A DNA stretch of 64,000 bases from Anarhynchus alexandrinus (GCA_008711295.1 VUYV01000609.1:184826-248825), one strand, 5' to 3'; numbered from the stretch's first letter, positions 1 to 14,388 are shown. Program-made: numbers and translations. Notes: generated by a model not told the origin, from the letters alone.

Positions 1-3000
1 CAGACTAGAGCCTTTCAAACTGAGCATTTACATTCTGCTCCCAGATGCTTTTCTTTTTCTTCAAGCATGAGTCATTGTGGAGTATCTTTGGTGTGGTTTA
101 CTTTGCTTTTTGCTGACATCTGCCCTAAATGACACAAACCCATGAGAGGTCACTTGTCAAAATTTAAAAAAAAACAACAAACACATAGAAATGCTTCTTT
201 ATTTACAGGTACATTTAGAAGTAATTCATCAACTCTGAGCACCGTTATACCAACATACCAGGCACAATTCCTTTTGGTAGAGAAACGTGCGCTTACAGGG
301 ATGTACCTGAATTTGAAACAAACAAACAAGCAAAATACACATACTGGTATAAAAGCGCTCTTGACCAGACTTTGGGCATGTTAAAACGCGTTAGGAGGAA
401 TTCTAGTGACAGGTGCACCAAAGCCAGTGAGAATTGCTAATTAGAACTTTTCAGGGGAGACGAAAGAATAGGCAAGATATTACATGAAAATCATAAACCA
501 AATATAAATTTAAAAGTAAAATATGTGAAAAAAAAAGACCAAAAGAGTCAATCTTTTCTTTTACTACATTATGTTAACTACTGCTTGCAATTGTTATAAA
601 TGTCACTTGCAGGCTTCCAGCTGTTCTGGAATGGGTTTGTTTTTAAAGCACTGACTGAATAGAATAATTGTTTTGTAATGTTGAACAGTATGGTATGTTG
701 GCTTTGCTTCTGCTTTTTAATGTATTTAACTGAATAATCAAATTGTGTTCACGCCTCAGATACCTACAACATGATAGGAAATACTCACTTTATGTATCTA
801 AAGGCTTCATATTCACTTAAGTGATTTGTCTAAGCCGTGCGTTTCCATTGTGCAGGATATATATGCCTATGCCTCTGATTAAGTTAAACCACTCATGATT
901 CAAGACTCATGTGGGTTTTAGGTATTGTTCAACAGTTGGATTTCTAGTAAAAGAAAAATTCGCTCTTCATGGTTTTGTACTGTGTGGTTATCTACATTAC
1001 TATCTCCAACTTCTGCAATCCACTTTCTTAATTAGTATTTCTATTTCAAGCTATAAGTTTGGTTTTATGACCCTCTTTGCTGATATCACCCATAAATTCC
1101 CCTTCTCCCTTTTCTTGTTGTATAAACTGGGTGGCCTGAGGCCCTGATTCTTTTCTCATGTTGGTTTTATTCTGTGAAATAAATCTAATGTCTTTGGGGA
1201 TGTTACTTGTGATTTAAACCCACTGCAGAGGAAAGCCAAATCTTCAGGTTATAGCAGTACGATCAAACACAATTGAATTGCGGTGACTTAACAAGCTGCC
1301 TCCTGTCAGCTGAGCAGCTACAAGGGTCTCTGAGCATGCTTTTAGCCCGATTAATTATGAGAGAGTATAACTTAGCTTAAATGAATCAATGAGGGTGAAG
1401 ACAACAGAAGACATCGGAATAAATAACTTTTCTAGGTTATTTAATGCTTGATCCTACGGTGTAGCCTTGGTCCGTAACCAAAAGCTGTGGACTTTATTCT
1501 GGGAACCAGGCATTTACAAGCCTGGTGCTCTCACCCTGATGCTACGCTCCTCCTTCACCGCTACGTTATAGGCTCCCATTTTACAGCCAGTGGAGGCAAA
1601 CATTCACATTTAAGCTGTAATTTACACGACCTGTATTAGATGATTACCCATAGATGAGATGAATTGTATCCTAGAGCCCATTAACTCTACTAAATACAAT
1701 TCCAGTAACTGTCAGTGGATTTGAAGCTGACTGAAACATAGAGTTATGCATTGCCACCAGCTGAATCCCACCTGAGTGTCATATAGGCAGGCTTTATTTA
1801 CTCAACACAGTTACTGGGACTGAAGTTAGGTGCAGGGTTGCTTTGATCTAACTCTTTTCTAGGCACTTAGGGTGGGATTTGCCTCACCTATTTTTACGTC
1901 TAAAATGTAATCATTTTTGTCCTAGTAAAAAGAAGCTAAGCAAGATGTCTGGAATCCCTTTACAATCAAAGGAAACAGTCTCTTGTAGAGGTAAATATAT
2001 TTTTTTCCTTTATATATCTATAGGTCTCTGCCGTATATAACATAGGGCAGAGAAATCGTACTCCAGAGGTACCGTTTTCTACATTGACTTAAAATGGTAA
2101 TCTGAATAATCAGGTCAGTTGGAGACACTAGGGAAGATGAATGTCTCAGCGTGCAGTAACTGAGAAGCAACACTATCCACTTTCTCTTTATTTGTCCTTT
2201 CTCTGCCTTTTCTGCTCTCATGCGGATTTTTCTCTCTCCACAGGTGGAATGGAGGACCGTAAGTTTTTCTCATCCAATGTAAAAATGAGAAAATGCATGC
2301 AGTTAGAAAAGTTTTTTTCAGGTCAGGAAAATTGTAATTGTAGTTATTAGAACACAGCACATAACAACCTGGAATGCCCTGCTAAATCCTGTAAGCTGCT
2401 TGCCCTGGTTAACAAACCTTCTCCTACACCCAGCTAGAACTTAGAGCAAATGTAACAGTAAACTGTTAACAGACAAAGTCAACTGAATAACTGACTATGC
2501 AGACAAAAAAAGACATTGCAAGCAGCAAAAGTCCAAAATCAATAGAAAAAAATAGCGCACAATCCTGCATCCTTTACATCAGTAGTTTGCAAAGAAATCC
2601 AAGACCAACATTTGATTTTAAATTAATGACAACTCTTTAAATTTAAACTTTATAGACTCATTAAATCAGTAAACAAGAACTGTGTATTGAGAACAGGGAA
2701 TTTGAATTGTTACTTGAATTTTTAGTTTGCTCCATCACAAACAGCTTTAGACACAGCAGTAAAACATATCATAATTTAATCTTTTCTCCATCTTACTTGT
2801 CTGCTTTCAGTAATCTAGAAAAATTGCTTTTTTAGAGTGAGTTGCACAGGGTAAAAACATGAATTTCCATTCCCCGGTCTTACTTTGTGCTTAGATTCAG
2901 GAGGAAATGCAGACTATAGAAGAAAACCTTAGCTAAAATATACTGTGCTGCTCTGTTTACCTGCCAGTGCAGAAATGATATTCTAGGGTTTTGTCCTGTT

Positions 3001-6000
3001 ATGACTTGAAAACATTTGAATAAACTCTAAAGAAAAACATGGGAAGCTCACAGTGACAAAAATTATAATGAAAAATAAAATAACTTTTTCAGTGTTTGTT
3101 TTGTTTTAAAAAAAGAGACAAAGTCATGTATTTGTGTGTATTTGCATTTTTTATGTCTTTGTAAAGCACATAAGAAAAATGCAGCCTTCATGTTGATAGA
3201 GATTGATAGGTTATTACTACACCACTCGGGATATGAATAGTAGTAAAGGATTATCAGCAAACAAGAGTCTAGCAGAAGTGGTCTTGAACTAAATGGCACG
3301 CAAAGCTCTGAATGAGACTATGAATATAGAAGGCAATCATTAAAGATGAGAAACTCTTTAATGGAGATGTTCATAGGAGACGTTTCCTCATGTATCTTCT
3401 AACTTTCTGTTTTCAAATGTTCATCTGTGGTAAATAAAGCTTTCTCTCTTGTTCATAAAATGTCACTGTTGCATTGTTCTCTTATAGGTAATAGTTAAGA
3501 ATGAAAGCACGGTGAAAGAGACCATAAACACTTCTGAAGAGCTATGGCTCCCACAGCATACCTGTGTGTGCATAATTCCTTTTAGAAACACCATTCAGAG
3601 TTTAAACTTCTTACGCAATTATAATTTCATTTGAATTTTATATTTTCAATGACTGTTACATTTTTAGGATGCTTCTTTCAGGTAACAGCCACGCTGTGCC
3701 TTGATTCTGGGATTTCACAGTTACACATACCAACGTACTGCACCTTCAGGTTTGTAGCTCAGCTCACATAGACATTTCTTTCTGCCTTGCTGCATATTGT
3801 ACTGGGTTGTAGGCTTGAAATGCAATTCCCTAGAGTTAGAGTAGGTCAAGGAGTATTTTTGAGACTGCTAGGATTGAATGTGTTTCTTAAGCAGCTCTTT
3901 AGCCATGCGGGAGTGCCTATTCCGGAAGATGTTATGGTGCTCTTCCACTCCAGGAACATCCCAGGGAAGAGATTATACTAATATTCTCCTCTTTCTCTGC
4001 AGAAAGCTAGCAACTTACTGCTGGCCTACATTCACAGAAGTTTACTGTTCCTACTGTTCCTGTCACCTAGTTAACAGGTGTAGGTGGAACTCCCAAAATA
4101 GTTATTCCCCTCTTCTTTCTACATAGTGGCTAGACAGGGAGAAAATTCTGCCTAGGGAAGATGTAAGATACGAATAACCTGCACAAAATATCTTACTTGA
4201 AACACAGTCTACCTTTGCATTTTCTTTACTAGACTTTTTTCTTATTTTAAAGTAGTAAAGGAATATCTTGTATGCTCTGAATCATTGCTATTGTTTGGGT
4301 TCATTTATTGCAGTGTACAAGTCCTACAAGTATTTGTTGTCGTGGTTAATTTCCAGGTATGTTGGCAGAAGCCAGACATCTTGCTCATAAAGAGGTAAAA
4401 TATTCCAAAGTGCTCAACGAAATCTGGAAAGTTATGGTGCACTTTTTGTGGTGTTCTGCACCCTAACCTTTCTGCTGAATGGTGTGCAATGGCGCATCTG
4501 CCAAGTTATTCCTCTCTGCTTTCCTTCGTGCTCACATAAATAATACATGTAAGGAGAGGAAGAAGGCTCAACTCTCTCAAGAACTACAGAGGAGAAGGTG
4601 TGCCTGTCTCAGAAAAGGATTCAGGAGTGCAGTATTTGAAAAGTGATTACAGACTCCTCAAAAGAAAAACTAAATAATAAAAAGGATCTTGGTATTACCT
4701 TTGACTAAGGCTATAGGACTTAGAACTCGTAAACAGATGAAAGTAGAGGAAAGAGAAGCAAGCATTTCTGTTTATTTTACTGCTGTAACCCTGACAGCAT
4801 CTTTTCCATTTCATATGATAAAGGCCCAAATTCTCTGCAAATCTTGCTCTGCTACCTTCAGTAAAAGTACAGAAGTAGAATATTCTAATTAATTTCTCAT
4901 AGGTTAAGCTTTTCTCATAAAAGAGAAAACGTGATGGTAAATGGAAAAAAAAAAGTTTAAGAAATAATAATTTTAAACTCAAATTTTAATTTTCATGAAA
5001 AGAAATATTCAAGACTAAACTAGCAGGTAACAGCACTAACCAGAGACAAGCATTCCAGGTTAAAATATTTTACTCTAAGATGCACTCCCTCCCTTGTAGG
5101 TTTTAGTTACTTATTTAAAACACACATACTCGCCCCCACACAGAGACACAGACACAGAGCTACACACAGCTACAGTAGACTGAGTCTAAGAACTTCAAGG
5201 AAAGTATAAGTCAAGCCCATGAACCCAATTCACATTTGTTCACATTTTGTTACACAAAAAATAAATCAGAGTTCAAAACCAAATAGGATGTTATTCCACG
5301 AATATTATTTAAACAGGTAAACTGAACAGGTAGACTGTGTTAGGAACACAATAAAGTTAAATTTCAGCCTACTACCATGAAGTGATAGGAATACTGAACA
5401 CAATTAGTAACCGTCCTCTCCCAAAGTTCCCATCTGACAAAGCAGCACCCAGTTGCAAGTTAAACAGCTAAGCCTTCACCTTGAACTCCTCTTTTTCTTA
5501 TGAAACACAAAGCTCCCTGCTCGCAACAGCTGTGCCTGCGCTCTGGAAAATCCTTGTGAGCGACCAAACCCAATCACTGCCCCTTAACAGCAACCAGTTG
5601 CTGAGCGGAATTGGGCCTGAATTGCGTTGCCTGAACAGAGAGACCAAACTGGGAATGAAGCTACAGACATAAATTGGCCATGACGGCTGACTTGGCAGGT
5701 GAGAGCCCGGGGCTCTGACCCTGGGTCGCGTATGCAATGTTAACACAGCTTTAGCAATCTTGAGAAGAGAAAGGCAAGGTTTTCATATTTTACAGTGGGT
5801 GTTTATTATTAGACGTTTCAAATCTGCATAAAATGCGTATTTGCTCATTGTTTTCAGAAGCATGGATTTTAGCTGAGATAAGTCGAATTACTAGCACATC
5901 CGAATGCTCTGAAAAAGTCTCCTAAATACCCCCTGTGAGATTATATTTTGTAAAGACATCCTTCTCCCAGAGTTCAAGCTACCCATAGTTCACCCCAAAA

Positions 6001-7303
6001 TCCAGCAAAAGCAAGTAAAGAAATTCAAACTCCTTAAAATCTGGACCTTTGCAATGCACTAAATGATTGAGAACAACCCAAGCAATGCTTTGTTTCATCT
6101 ATTGTCTGATACGCAGTTCTTATAGACAGGCTCAGAAAAAGAAAAATAAAACAGAAAAAGAAAGGAAAGATTACAGAGGTTTCTATGTCAACAGAGACAT
6201 TTTATGTAGCTGTTTATAAGATCAAGTATTTTTCGTTAAAGAACAGGATTTGATTTTAGTCCACTGGGAAATATATCCTTCTTTAAGGCGTGGCAACGCT
6301 GAATATTATTAGCAAAAACCCAAAATTGAATTTCAGTTCTGATTTTATGTAACTTTTACTGACATTTCTCTCCTCTATTGCTTTGGCAGTATCCCTTTAC
6401 ATACTGTTGTCATTTTGAACTTCTTCCATAAGCAGTAGTATTAGTGTCACCTAGCTGAGTTGTTTAAAAGGCTTGCAACTGCACGACCACAACCCCAAAC
6501 ATACCTTAGATGGAGATTCCCTTTTGTGATGACTAGGCAGTTATGTTTTGAGCAAATTCGTCAAAAGAGAGAATTAATTTTTTTAATTAAATACTGAAGA
6601 CAGTGGGAAAATCATAAGGTCTTTTGAATCTTAGATAAATGCCATGTTAAGATGGAGCTTTAACAACACAAAAATCAAAATGTTTCGACACAAGGTTTTA
6701 TAGCCTTCACCTAATTTTAAAATATAATTTTGTCTTTAAGGATTTGAACACAGAATGGTACCAATGGTTCATGGGTCTGGGCAGTGAAATAATAAGAAAT
6801 CAAGTTTCTTCAAGTAACCTCATTCTTTATATCCATGCAAAGTTGAAATCATGTGATGCTAAAGAAGGTAGTTTTGTTATTTGGCTGGAAGCCATGAAGA
6901 TCATCTGAGTAGCAAGAAGAAGGAATTGATCAACAGATATGACCCCTTATTTTGTAGCTTTGCACTGGAGACTGTCTTGAAACACTTGCTGGAAAAAGCT
7001 AGTTAAAGGTTCAAAGATAAACTGTCGTAACACAAACTCTAATTCAGCTGTGGAACTCATTGCTGAGGGATATTGACCTGCAGCCTGGCTCACTCAATAC
7101 ATGGGCAGCCCTGGGCTTGCTCTCAACCCAGAAACGGTACAAGCCAGGAGATGATGAACTACACCATGCACCTTGTTTTATGAAAGGTCTCTGAGCCATG
7201 TCCTCAGGGCCAACTCAGCAGGTGGTCTGGCCCACGGAGCAACTCTGTCTCTCTCTGGCTGGCAAGAAGTCTCCTTATGTGAGGGAACACATCCTTTTGT
7301 AGA
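1..7303. other. Unique AT-rich DNA, no gene recognised
   Basis: Non-coding stretch with short A/T runs and no recognisable domain in any frame. All open frames are under about 95 codons, lack homology that I can name, and look random. A microexon-like arrangement at 2244-2258 is listed separately. An imperfect CA/GACA-rich patch lies at about 5120-5176. No CR1 tail, LTR or tRNA was seen. Best read as intron or intergenic DNA. Confidence 0.7.
2244..2258 (+). other. Microexon-like element (15 nt) between acceptor and donor signals
   Basis: A long pyrimidine-rich tract (about 2175-2241, densest at 2228-2240) ends in CACAG at 2239-2243. It is followed by the 15-nt segment GTGGAATGGAGGACC and then a donor-like GTAAGT at 2259-2264. 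The 15 nt keep a reading frame (V-E-W-R-T if read in phase 0). Vertebrate neuronal genes do contain 3-27-nt exons with strong flanking signals, but nothing here shows a host transcript. Chance juxtaposition is quite possible. Confidence 0.2.
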
Positions 7304-7362
7304 TGGCTGAGGTTGGAAGCAACCTCTGGGGGTCATCTGCTGCAAAGGGAGCCAGCTGAGAG
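7304..7362 (-). mobile_element. Decayed CR1-like LINE 3' end (fragment)
   Basis: The segment GAGGTTGGAAGCAACCTCTG followed by GGGGTCATCTGCTGCAAAG matches the layout of a CR1 3' terminus read on the minus strand (gaGGTTGGAAGGgACCTctgGAGGTCATCTagTcCAA type). It is short, diverged and lacks the tail repeats. Neighbouring 7040-7080 (GTGGAACTCATTGCTG) also resembles the internal 3' part of old CR1 copies but is too short to call. It is an old insertion, identified from pattern only. Confidence 0.5.
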
Positions 7363-8740
7363 TCTGAAATGGCATGATCCACTTTCACAAATGTGGATAC
7401 ACTCTGTCACCTTTCTCCTTTTTAAATCTGAGCATTTCTGGATGAAAGATTTCAATTTTCTAAAAGCAAGGACAGCTATTGCTCCTCTCCCTCTCTTCTT
7501 GTACGCTTCCTAGATACATTTATTGTTTTTCCTCTTGATTTGAATGCAAGCATTTTTTTGAACTTATAAATCTTTTGTGAAATAAAATCACTAAACCTTG
7601 ATCCTAAATCTTTTATCCCAGCTGTAGTGGCTTATTTTATTCTAATACATGAAAAAATAATTCCCTTGAATATCTACACAAGAGAGGGGAGTTTATAGAT
7701 GTCTATGAAGCTGTTATCATCCAGGCAACTGTGGTGGTGCTGTTTTTTCCTTTAAATTTCTCACGACTTGCAAGATCATTGACCAGTGAGAGTTTCTCCC
7801 TCTCTCACATCTTTGTGACCGATTCAATTACCCTCAGCTGTAAGTAGACAGAGGGAAAAAAAAAAGTCTTAATTTTCCTCTGCTGGGAGGCCACGGAGGC
7901 AATGTTTCCTCAGGGGCAAGTGCACCAGTCACACTCTATCTCTGGAAAGCAGGTGTTGCTGAGCTGTTGCAAAGATGCAGTCTGGCTCATACCAAAAGCT
8001 CAGAATTCCTGTCAGTATCCACTGCGTCGGATATGGAATTATTATTTTTTAAAATATAAGAATACAGACAACTCCACCAAGTGTTATACACTTAATGAAT
8101 ATTTCAAAAGTTAACGATGTGGAGGTTGTGAGAAACATGCAGGGATTTCAATGTTTTATTAATATAGATGTTGGCTTGCTTATTGGCACAGTGTATTCTG
8201 TGTTGCAGTTTAAGTATTTCTCTGTAGGTCTCTGTCAAACAGGAGGGTGGGGATATTTCAAGACAGTCACCTGTCAGTGAACACTTGCAATTCTTTTATG
8301 CACAGTACAGGACACAACTAGTAACTCTGATCTGATCACTTTGGTCTGATCACTGCTGAGGCCAGAAGAGTACTTTGAAGAGGACTAAAGGTCTCTAGAG
8401 CTGTTAAGGAACACCCCTGCCAGATTTCCAAGGAACTTTTGAGGTGGAGAAGGCTGAAATCAGCCTCATTTAAGTCTTGGATGCAAAATCCCTTTGGACC
8501 TTTCGAGGCACTTAGATACATTGAAGCTATCATCAGGTGGGAGTACGGCAAATAATACATCTGTCTCTTAAAAAAAAAATAATATATATATATACACACA
8601 TATTTCCCTGTAAAAGTTTGCTGCACTGGCTGATTCAGGTGGTTGTAATAACTCTTTCCTTGGCTCTTAGCACCAGAAGGGGAGAAACTCATGTAGCTGC
8701 TAAGCCCAAACAAGTTACTATAGTAAGTTATACACGTTAT
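7363..8740. other. Unique DNA with short simple repeats
   Basis: No gene recognised. A 165-codon minus-strand open frame (8336-8830) partly overlaps the antisense of the following CR1 and contains low-complexity sequence, so I treat it as chance. An imperfect short duplication, CTGATCACT repeated at about 8331-8355, was noted. Confidence 0.6.
8570..8603. repeat. Poly-A / (TA)n / (CA)n simple repeat
   Basis: An A run (8570-8579) passes into alternating TA and then CACACA. It is a compound microsatellite just upstream of a CR1 fragment. Confidence 0.85.
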
Positions 8741-9132
8741 ACATACAAACTGGGGGATGAGAGGCTGGAGAGCTGCCCTGCGGAAAGAGATCTGGGGGTT
8801 TGGGTTGATGGCAAGTTGAATATGAGCCAACAGTGTGCCCTGTCAGCCAAAAGGGCCAACTGTGTCCTGGGGTGCACGAGGAAATGGAATGAAGCTGCAT
8901 CAGGGGAAGTTCAGATTGGGCTTTAGGAAAAGGTCCTTCACTGAGATGTTAATTGGCCACTGGAACAGGCCCCCCAGGGAAGTGGTCATGGCACCAAGCC
9001 AGTCAGCGTTCAAAAAGTGTCTGGATGATGCTCTTAGACATATGGTTTAGTTTTAGGTAGTCCTGCAAGGAGCAGGGAGTTGGACTTGATGATCCTTATG
9101 GATCCCTTCCAAGTTAAGATATTCTATGATTC
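8741..9132 (+). mobile_element. CR1 LINE fragment, 5' truncated with internal deletion
   Basis: A plus-strand CR1 3' portion. Frame 3 reads part of the RT C-terminal region (around 8760-8878: ...GLESCPAE-like, then [20 protein letters not shown] in another spacing). It then jumps at about 8878-8890 directly to the far C-terminal block ([15 protein letters not shown]..., 8891-9047). The CR1-2 copy at 14.6 kb carries about 300 nt between these blocks, so this copy has an internal deletion. The 3' end shows the usual 3'UTR (GGACTTGATGATCC) and an ATTCTATGATTC terminus at 9121-9132. It is non-coding debris, and CR1 insertions normally lack target duplications. Confidence 0.9.
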
Positions 9133-11034
9133 GAGGTGAGTGCCAGGAGGCTTCAGGTAGGGAATGTAGACAGAGACAAGGAAAGACAGAAAGAGAGGTG
9201 CACTGGCACACTTCCCTGTGAAAATGCAGCAAAGGTGAAAAAAGATAAATTTCAACCTGGGTGTTCAGTATGGATCTTGCTAAAAGTACTAAGTAGTTAA
9301 TGTTCCTATGAAATATTAGCTTATTTTGCTGTGGGAATAAAGTTACAGTAATTCACTGGGGTAAAGTTAGGGACTTAGTATTGAACTTTGGTTGCAGCTT
9401 CCGGTTCTAAATCAAATACCCACTTTTCCCTTAACTCAGCTGTACCTGAGCTGACTGAAAACCAAATGTGTCCCCTGCAAAGTGAACCACATTATTCCTT
9501 GGTATGCTGATGTGTACAGGAATTTTTTTGCCTTAAAAGTGGCAGCCCAATCATCCATCTAACCTCAGGAGAGACCACTGAGTTTTTTCATTGTTAATTA
9601 ATATTTATCTAAACTTTGGATTTAAAAGGATATTTTAAAAAGATACATCATCTTGACTGGAATGTCCTAAGAATGTTTTAAATTGCCATATTTACTCAGA
9701 TAATCAATAGACCAACTTTTACTTCCCCTTGTAGAGTGGCTGACATTGTAATGCTGTGTACACAATTCCTCCAAGAGTACCACATAAAGTTATTTCAAAT
9801 AAAAATAAAACATAGTTGAAAAAGTAATTTTAATTATTTATCGATATAATTAAGCTGTATTAATGCCCTTTATTACCCATATTAAAAATTCACAAGGATT
9901 TTCATCCCTTTCATCTTTATTAGATGTGTCATAACTTGTTATGCTTTTTCATGAACTATTGATGAATAAGAAAAGCTCAAAAGCATTTTTTTCCTTTTAG
10001 TTATAATGACTATATGGGGAGTATATTAATATTTGAACAAGCAGTTATATTTGCTAGTTAGTATCATTTCTACTACTTTTCTGTAGTATGCAGTACAAAG
10101 GCAACATCCTTAATACATAAAGGCTGGAACTTCTTGTAAATGAAAAAAAAAAACAACTTTTAAGTACTATGTACCATAATTACCTATGCCTTTTTATCTC
10201 ATAAAAGTAATAGTGTTTTGATAACATAAAGTGTCCAGAAGACATTGAACACACTGGTAAACATTAAGATGAAATAGGCAGCAGCTTCAGTGTTAAAGAC
10301 AAGTTCATAGAGAAGTTGAGTTTTTGTATGAAAAATTTTAGAATTCTTTTCTCCTAAATTTCAGCATTTACCCTTTTAACTTAAACTCATTTTTTGGAGA
10401 GTTAATTACTTACTTGCAATGGAAAGATGACAGCATAAAAATAAATTAGAATACATCCATGATCAAGAAAGACTGGTGGGAGGAATCTGGAATATAGGCC
10501 AACCTGGGTAAAGTTTGAAATTATAATTTCTATTATTTTCTGGTTTTTATTTCTAGTACTTTATCTTTTTTTATTTTATAACTTGGTTGTTGACAAAGGG
10601 GTTTTAGGCCATAGAAATCTTCTACTACATTTGACTTCTGATGTATCAAGAGCTCTAAAACACTTATGCCACCTTACGCCGACCAGCGCTTTTCATTTAA
10701 AACTAGTAGGACTTGCATTCCTAAATCACTTAACTGCTACAGGAAAACCCATCCTTTAACTGCCTAAATGAAGAGCATGAATGTGGACTATTCTTAAGTG
10801 TTAGTATTTCTACATAGAAACCAAAAAAAAATAGTCAATGTTTAGAAAGTGGAAGTAGTTATGCCTCATTAACACCAGGGCAATCTGGTTTTTGTTACAA
10901 GGATGTTGAGCAACTAAGAGAAAAAATACAATAAAACTATAATTGGAGCCCTCAGAAAACAATATTCTTCACTACTCAACCCAAATCTATTTGCAGATCA
11001 GTTGCCTTGTTTAGGGGCAGATCCTGAATTGCGG

Positions 11035-11048
11035 TATGCATTTGCATA
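11035..11048. promoter_or_regulatory. POU octamer-like palindrome (candidate binding site)
   Basis: TATGCA-TT-TGCATA forms a 14-bp palindrome with a 2-nt spacer and contains the octamer ATTTGCAT at 11040-11047. POU-domain factors bind this octamer. A single site in AT-rich DNA is expected by chance fairly often, so function is a guess. Confidence 0.2.
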
Positions 11049-14000
11049 AATGAAACATAGGAGTAGTCACTGCTCATGTGCAGAAGAGCTAAGGCATTAC
11101 CTAACCACCTGCAGTACCAAACATTTTTTTAGGGGGCCATTTTATTACTTTGCCTTTAGATGTGTTGCAAAATTCAAAACCATTGATGTCATTAAAATCT
11201 GCATTATAGTTTATTCATTAAATACGGCAATGAAAAGCAGCAATGCACAAGGTTATGAAGTTAGTTTTATAAAAGTTCATTCTGATTGGAATTTAAATAA
11301 ATAATTTTAACAAGGAATTAAGTCTCTTTGACCTGAGTTATTCCATACTGGTGTAAAGAAAGCCAGGCCAAAATAAGACAGGAAGAAACTGGAAAATTGC
11401 ATCAGGGAGAAACTGGGACTGTATTCTATAATTGTTTGGCATTGATCTTGTACAATAAAGCAGTTCTATAACTCAATGTAAAGGTCATCATGCTGTGCCT
11501 CATTCGTACTCTTCCAACGTAGATTAAAGCAGTCAAAACTAGCTGCTGAATTTAACTATAGAATTACTCAAATAATAAAGATAAATTTGAGCTTCCATCT
11601 CTTAAATTTTTATGATAGCATTCTATTTGTTTTTCTCTTAGAAAAATATCTCAGTGCAAACTTAGTTAATTAATGCAAAAAAAAAAAAGAGGAACAAGAA
11701 AAAGAAAAAAAATACATTTAGTAGGCAAAACTTATGCTAGAAAGTGGACAGTAGCATCACTCAGAAACTCAGGCAGTAAAGACAGGAGTAGAAACTAGTC
11801 CTGCAGGGCAGCAATAGCTGTCTTAGGTTCTCCTCTTTCAGGTTCCTGCCTTACTATTCCAACTTCAGCAAATGAGGTCCTTCAGACAATAGTTTCTTTC
11901 ATTGCTTAGATATGATTTATCAGCAGACCCATTCCACTGTGCAGTGAGCAAGGCAGAGATCTTGCGGAAAAATAGTAAATCATAAAATAATTAAAGATTG
12001 TATCGTAAGCCACAGGCAGCAGAGCCAAATGAAGGCTGCACAGAAAACATTACTATTTAGATAATTTGGAAAAATGAGAACATTTATTTTACCAACTGAC
12101 AGATTTCACTGCCTATTTAATCAGCTATACATTATTAGTAATCGACTGAGAATTATTGGCTAACTCTCTCAGGCCAGAGAAAAACAGTAACTAAATACAG
12201 TCTTTAATCTACAGAGTACTCTACAATACAATAAGTATTGTTCAAAATAAAAATCACTCTTGGGAAAAAGATGACACATTATAGTCTGCTCTTTGGATTC
12301 ACTAAGAAAAGATGCTGCTACCAGTATTTTATTCAAAACATAAAATACAGTGGGTACAGCTCCCAGAAGACAGTACTTAGAAGCAGAAAATACTTAAAAG
12401 TATCAAAATCAAAAGTACATCAAAAGGCAAACGGCAACCTATTTGTCACAGCAGCCCATCAGTAACCTAATTGCATGACAGATTCATCCAGAGGAAACTT
12501 GAAGGATGCTAACAGAAATGTCTGATGGGAGTCTTTTGGGAGACAGATGCCACTTTTGGAAAAATAGACTTTATGGCTAGAAATTAGACTCACTGTGATT
12601 GTTGTCCAGAGATAAGATGGCTGAAAATATGGTTGTGTGTTGTACAAACAGAACCCAATTTCTTCAGTAGTGGCAGCAATTTAACAATATGTTGACTGGG
12701 AGGATATGATGGCAATATAAAGTCTCCCAGACTCTCTTTGAGAAAGAATCATAAAAGGACTTTGCTGAGTCATTTAATTTCTAAGAGTACCATCTAGAAC
12801 ATTTTGCCTATTTTTATGAACACAGTGAAGATAGTGCATGCAGTCTGTAAAGGGCTTTGGAATCCTCTAACCTAAAGACATAAATGCATTATTACTAAGG
12901 AATTATTCTTGTTCAATAAAATTATCTTACCTTAGACATTCGGTTATCTTCAAAATTATTTTGTTTTGGTTTACGTTACACATACAGTTACTTGAGATGC
13001 TTTTCAATTAAATGCCAGAAGTTTCTCCGTGGCCTCATCTTTATCATAAACATTTTTCCCAACAGATGAATTCTCAGAATTCTGAGTTGGATGATGAATC
13101 AGTGTTTGGAAAGTTCTTAACATATTTTCTTAAGCACAGTGAATGCCATAAAAAGTTATATGTGAAGATATGTCCCTGGCTGTTCATTAGAGCACTGGAA
13201 AGGAGCAGAAAGTTGATGTTTGAAAACTTGATTTGCATTGTAGTTTAATAATTGCACCTTAAGAGAAAAAACACAAGGCACTGGATAGGCAGGGTTTGCC
13301 CTCCTCTTTTCCATAGCACAGGGATTAATGAAAACCATACAACGAGGCAGATTGACTGGAATGAGTTAATTTTGAAGATGTACATTCTGGCCCCTTATGC
13401 AGCCTTCAAAGGGCTGAAAAGCCATTTATATATGGCTGTGAACCAAATGGAGAAAGGAAACTGGAATCAAATGGGGTCACTGACTGGGCTGGCTGAATTT
13501 GCACAGAAGAAAGCTAGGGATGAGTGGGCTGGTCTGCAAGCTAGATAGGTTAATTGATCAACCCCTGATGTGTACGTGGCAAGACATAGCTGGTTGCTGC
13601 TAAGTCCTGGAGGCTGTCTCACTGCATTACATTTTCTTGTGCCTTCTGTGTAGGATCTTCCACTCCAACTCTTTCAACTCATGGTTGAAACTCTTTGCAT
13701 GGAGGGTAAAAAGTATAGCCCTTAGTCTGTGATCAGAAAAAGAGGAAATATCCCATGCCTACATGGGATATTTAATATAAGGTTAAGGAACCTAAGCTTG
13801 TCACTGAGAATTTATCTGAAATCCAATTCACCCAACTTTTAAGCACTCGCATAAATTGTTTAAATTGGTTTCCACAGATCCCACTGTATCCTGCTTCAGT
13901 GTGCTTTCTGACAGCAGGTTTAATTTGCTTGGGAATCAAAGGTACAATCCACATCCTTTCTGCAATGGAAAACATTGTACATATTTAACGAGCTAAAGTT

Positions 14001-14346
14001 TTATAAGCTTATTGGGTAAACAGCACCTTTAAGGTTGAGTGAAATATGATTTAAATGTAAATCTTCCCCCCACACACACTGTTTTTATCTTTTAAAATAG
14101 CATTAAATACATTTTACAGGTATTCAGCCTAGTACATTCCCTAGTAGAGGTGAGATAATCAAATATATTTTTCCTGTAAAATTTCATAAGACTACCTCAT
14201 ATTCTGAGCAGATGCAGCAGTAAATATTAAAGTACATCAGAAATTATTCCCTTTGTTGCAACACAAGACGAAACCCTGATGTGACATTTGATAGCAAGAC
14301 TTGGTTGGGGTTGGTTTCCATGTATCCTGATCTAAGTTTGGAGTGC

Positions 14347-14388
14347 AAAACAATTAAAAGAAACAACAAAACAATTAAAAGAAACAAC
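14347..14388. repeat. 21-bp tandem duplication (2 copies)
   Basis: Two identical 21-bp units sit back to back (14347-14367 and 14368-14388), each with the core CAATTAAAAGAAACAAC. They are exact, which suggests a recent slippage or duplication. Confidence 0.9.

Noticed and set aside
7040..7080. GTGGAACTCATTGCTGAGGG as an old CR1 internal piece
   Set aside because: Resembles a CR1 block, but only about 25 bp match and the neighbouring sequence does not follow.
8336..8830. 164-codon minus-strand ORF
   Set aside because: Runs across a microsatellite and into antisense CR1; no recognisable motif.
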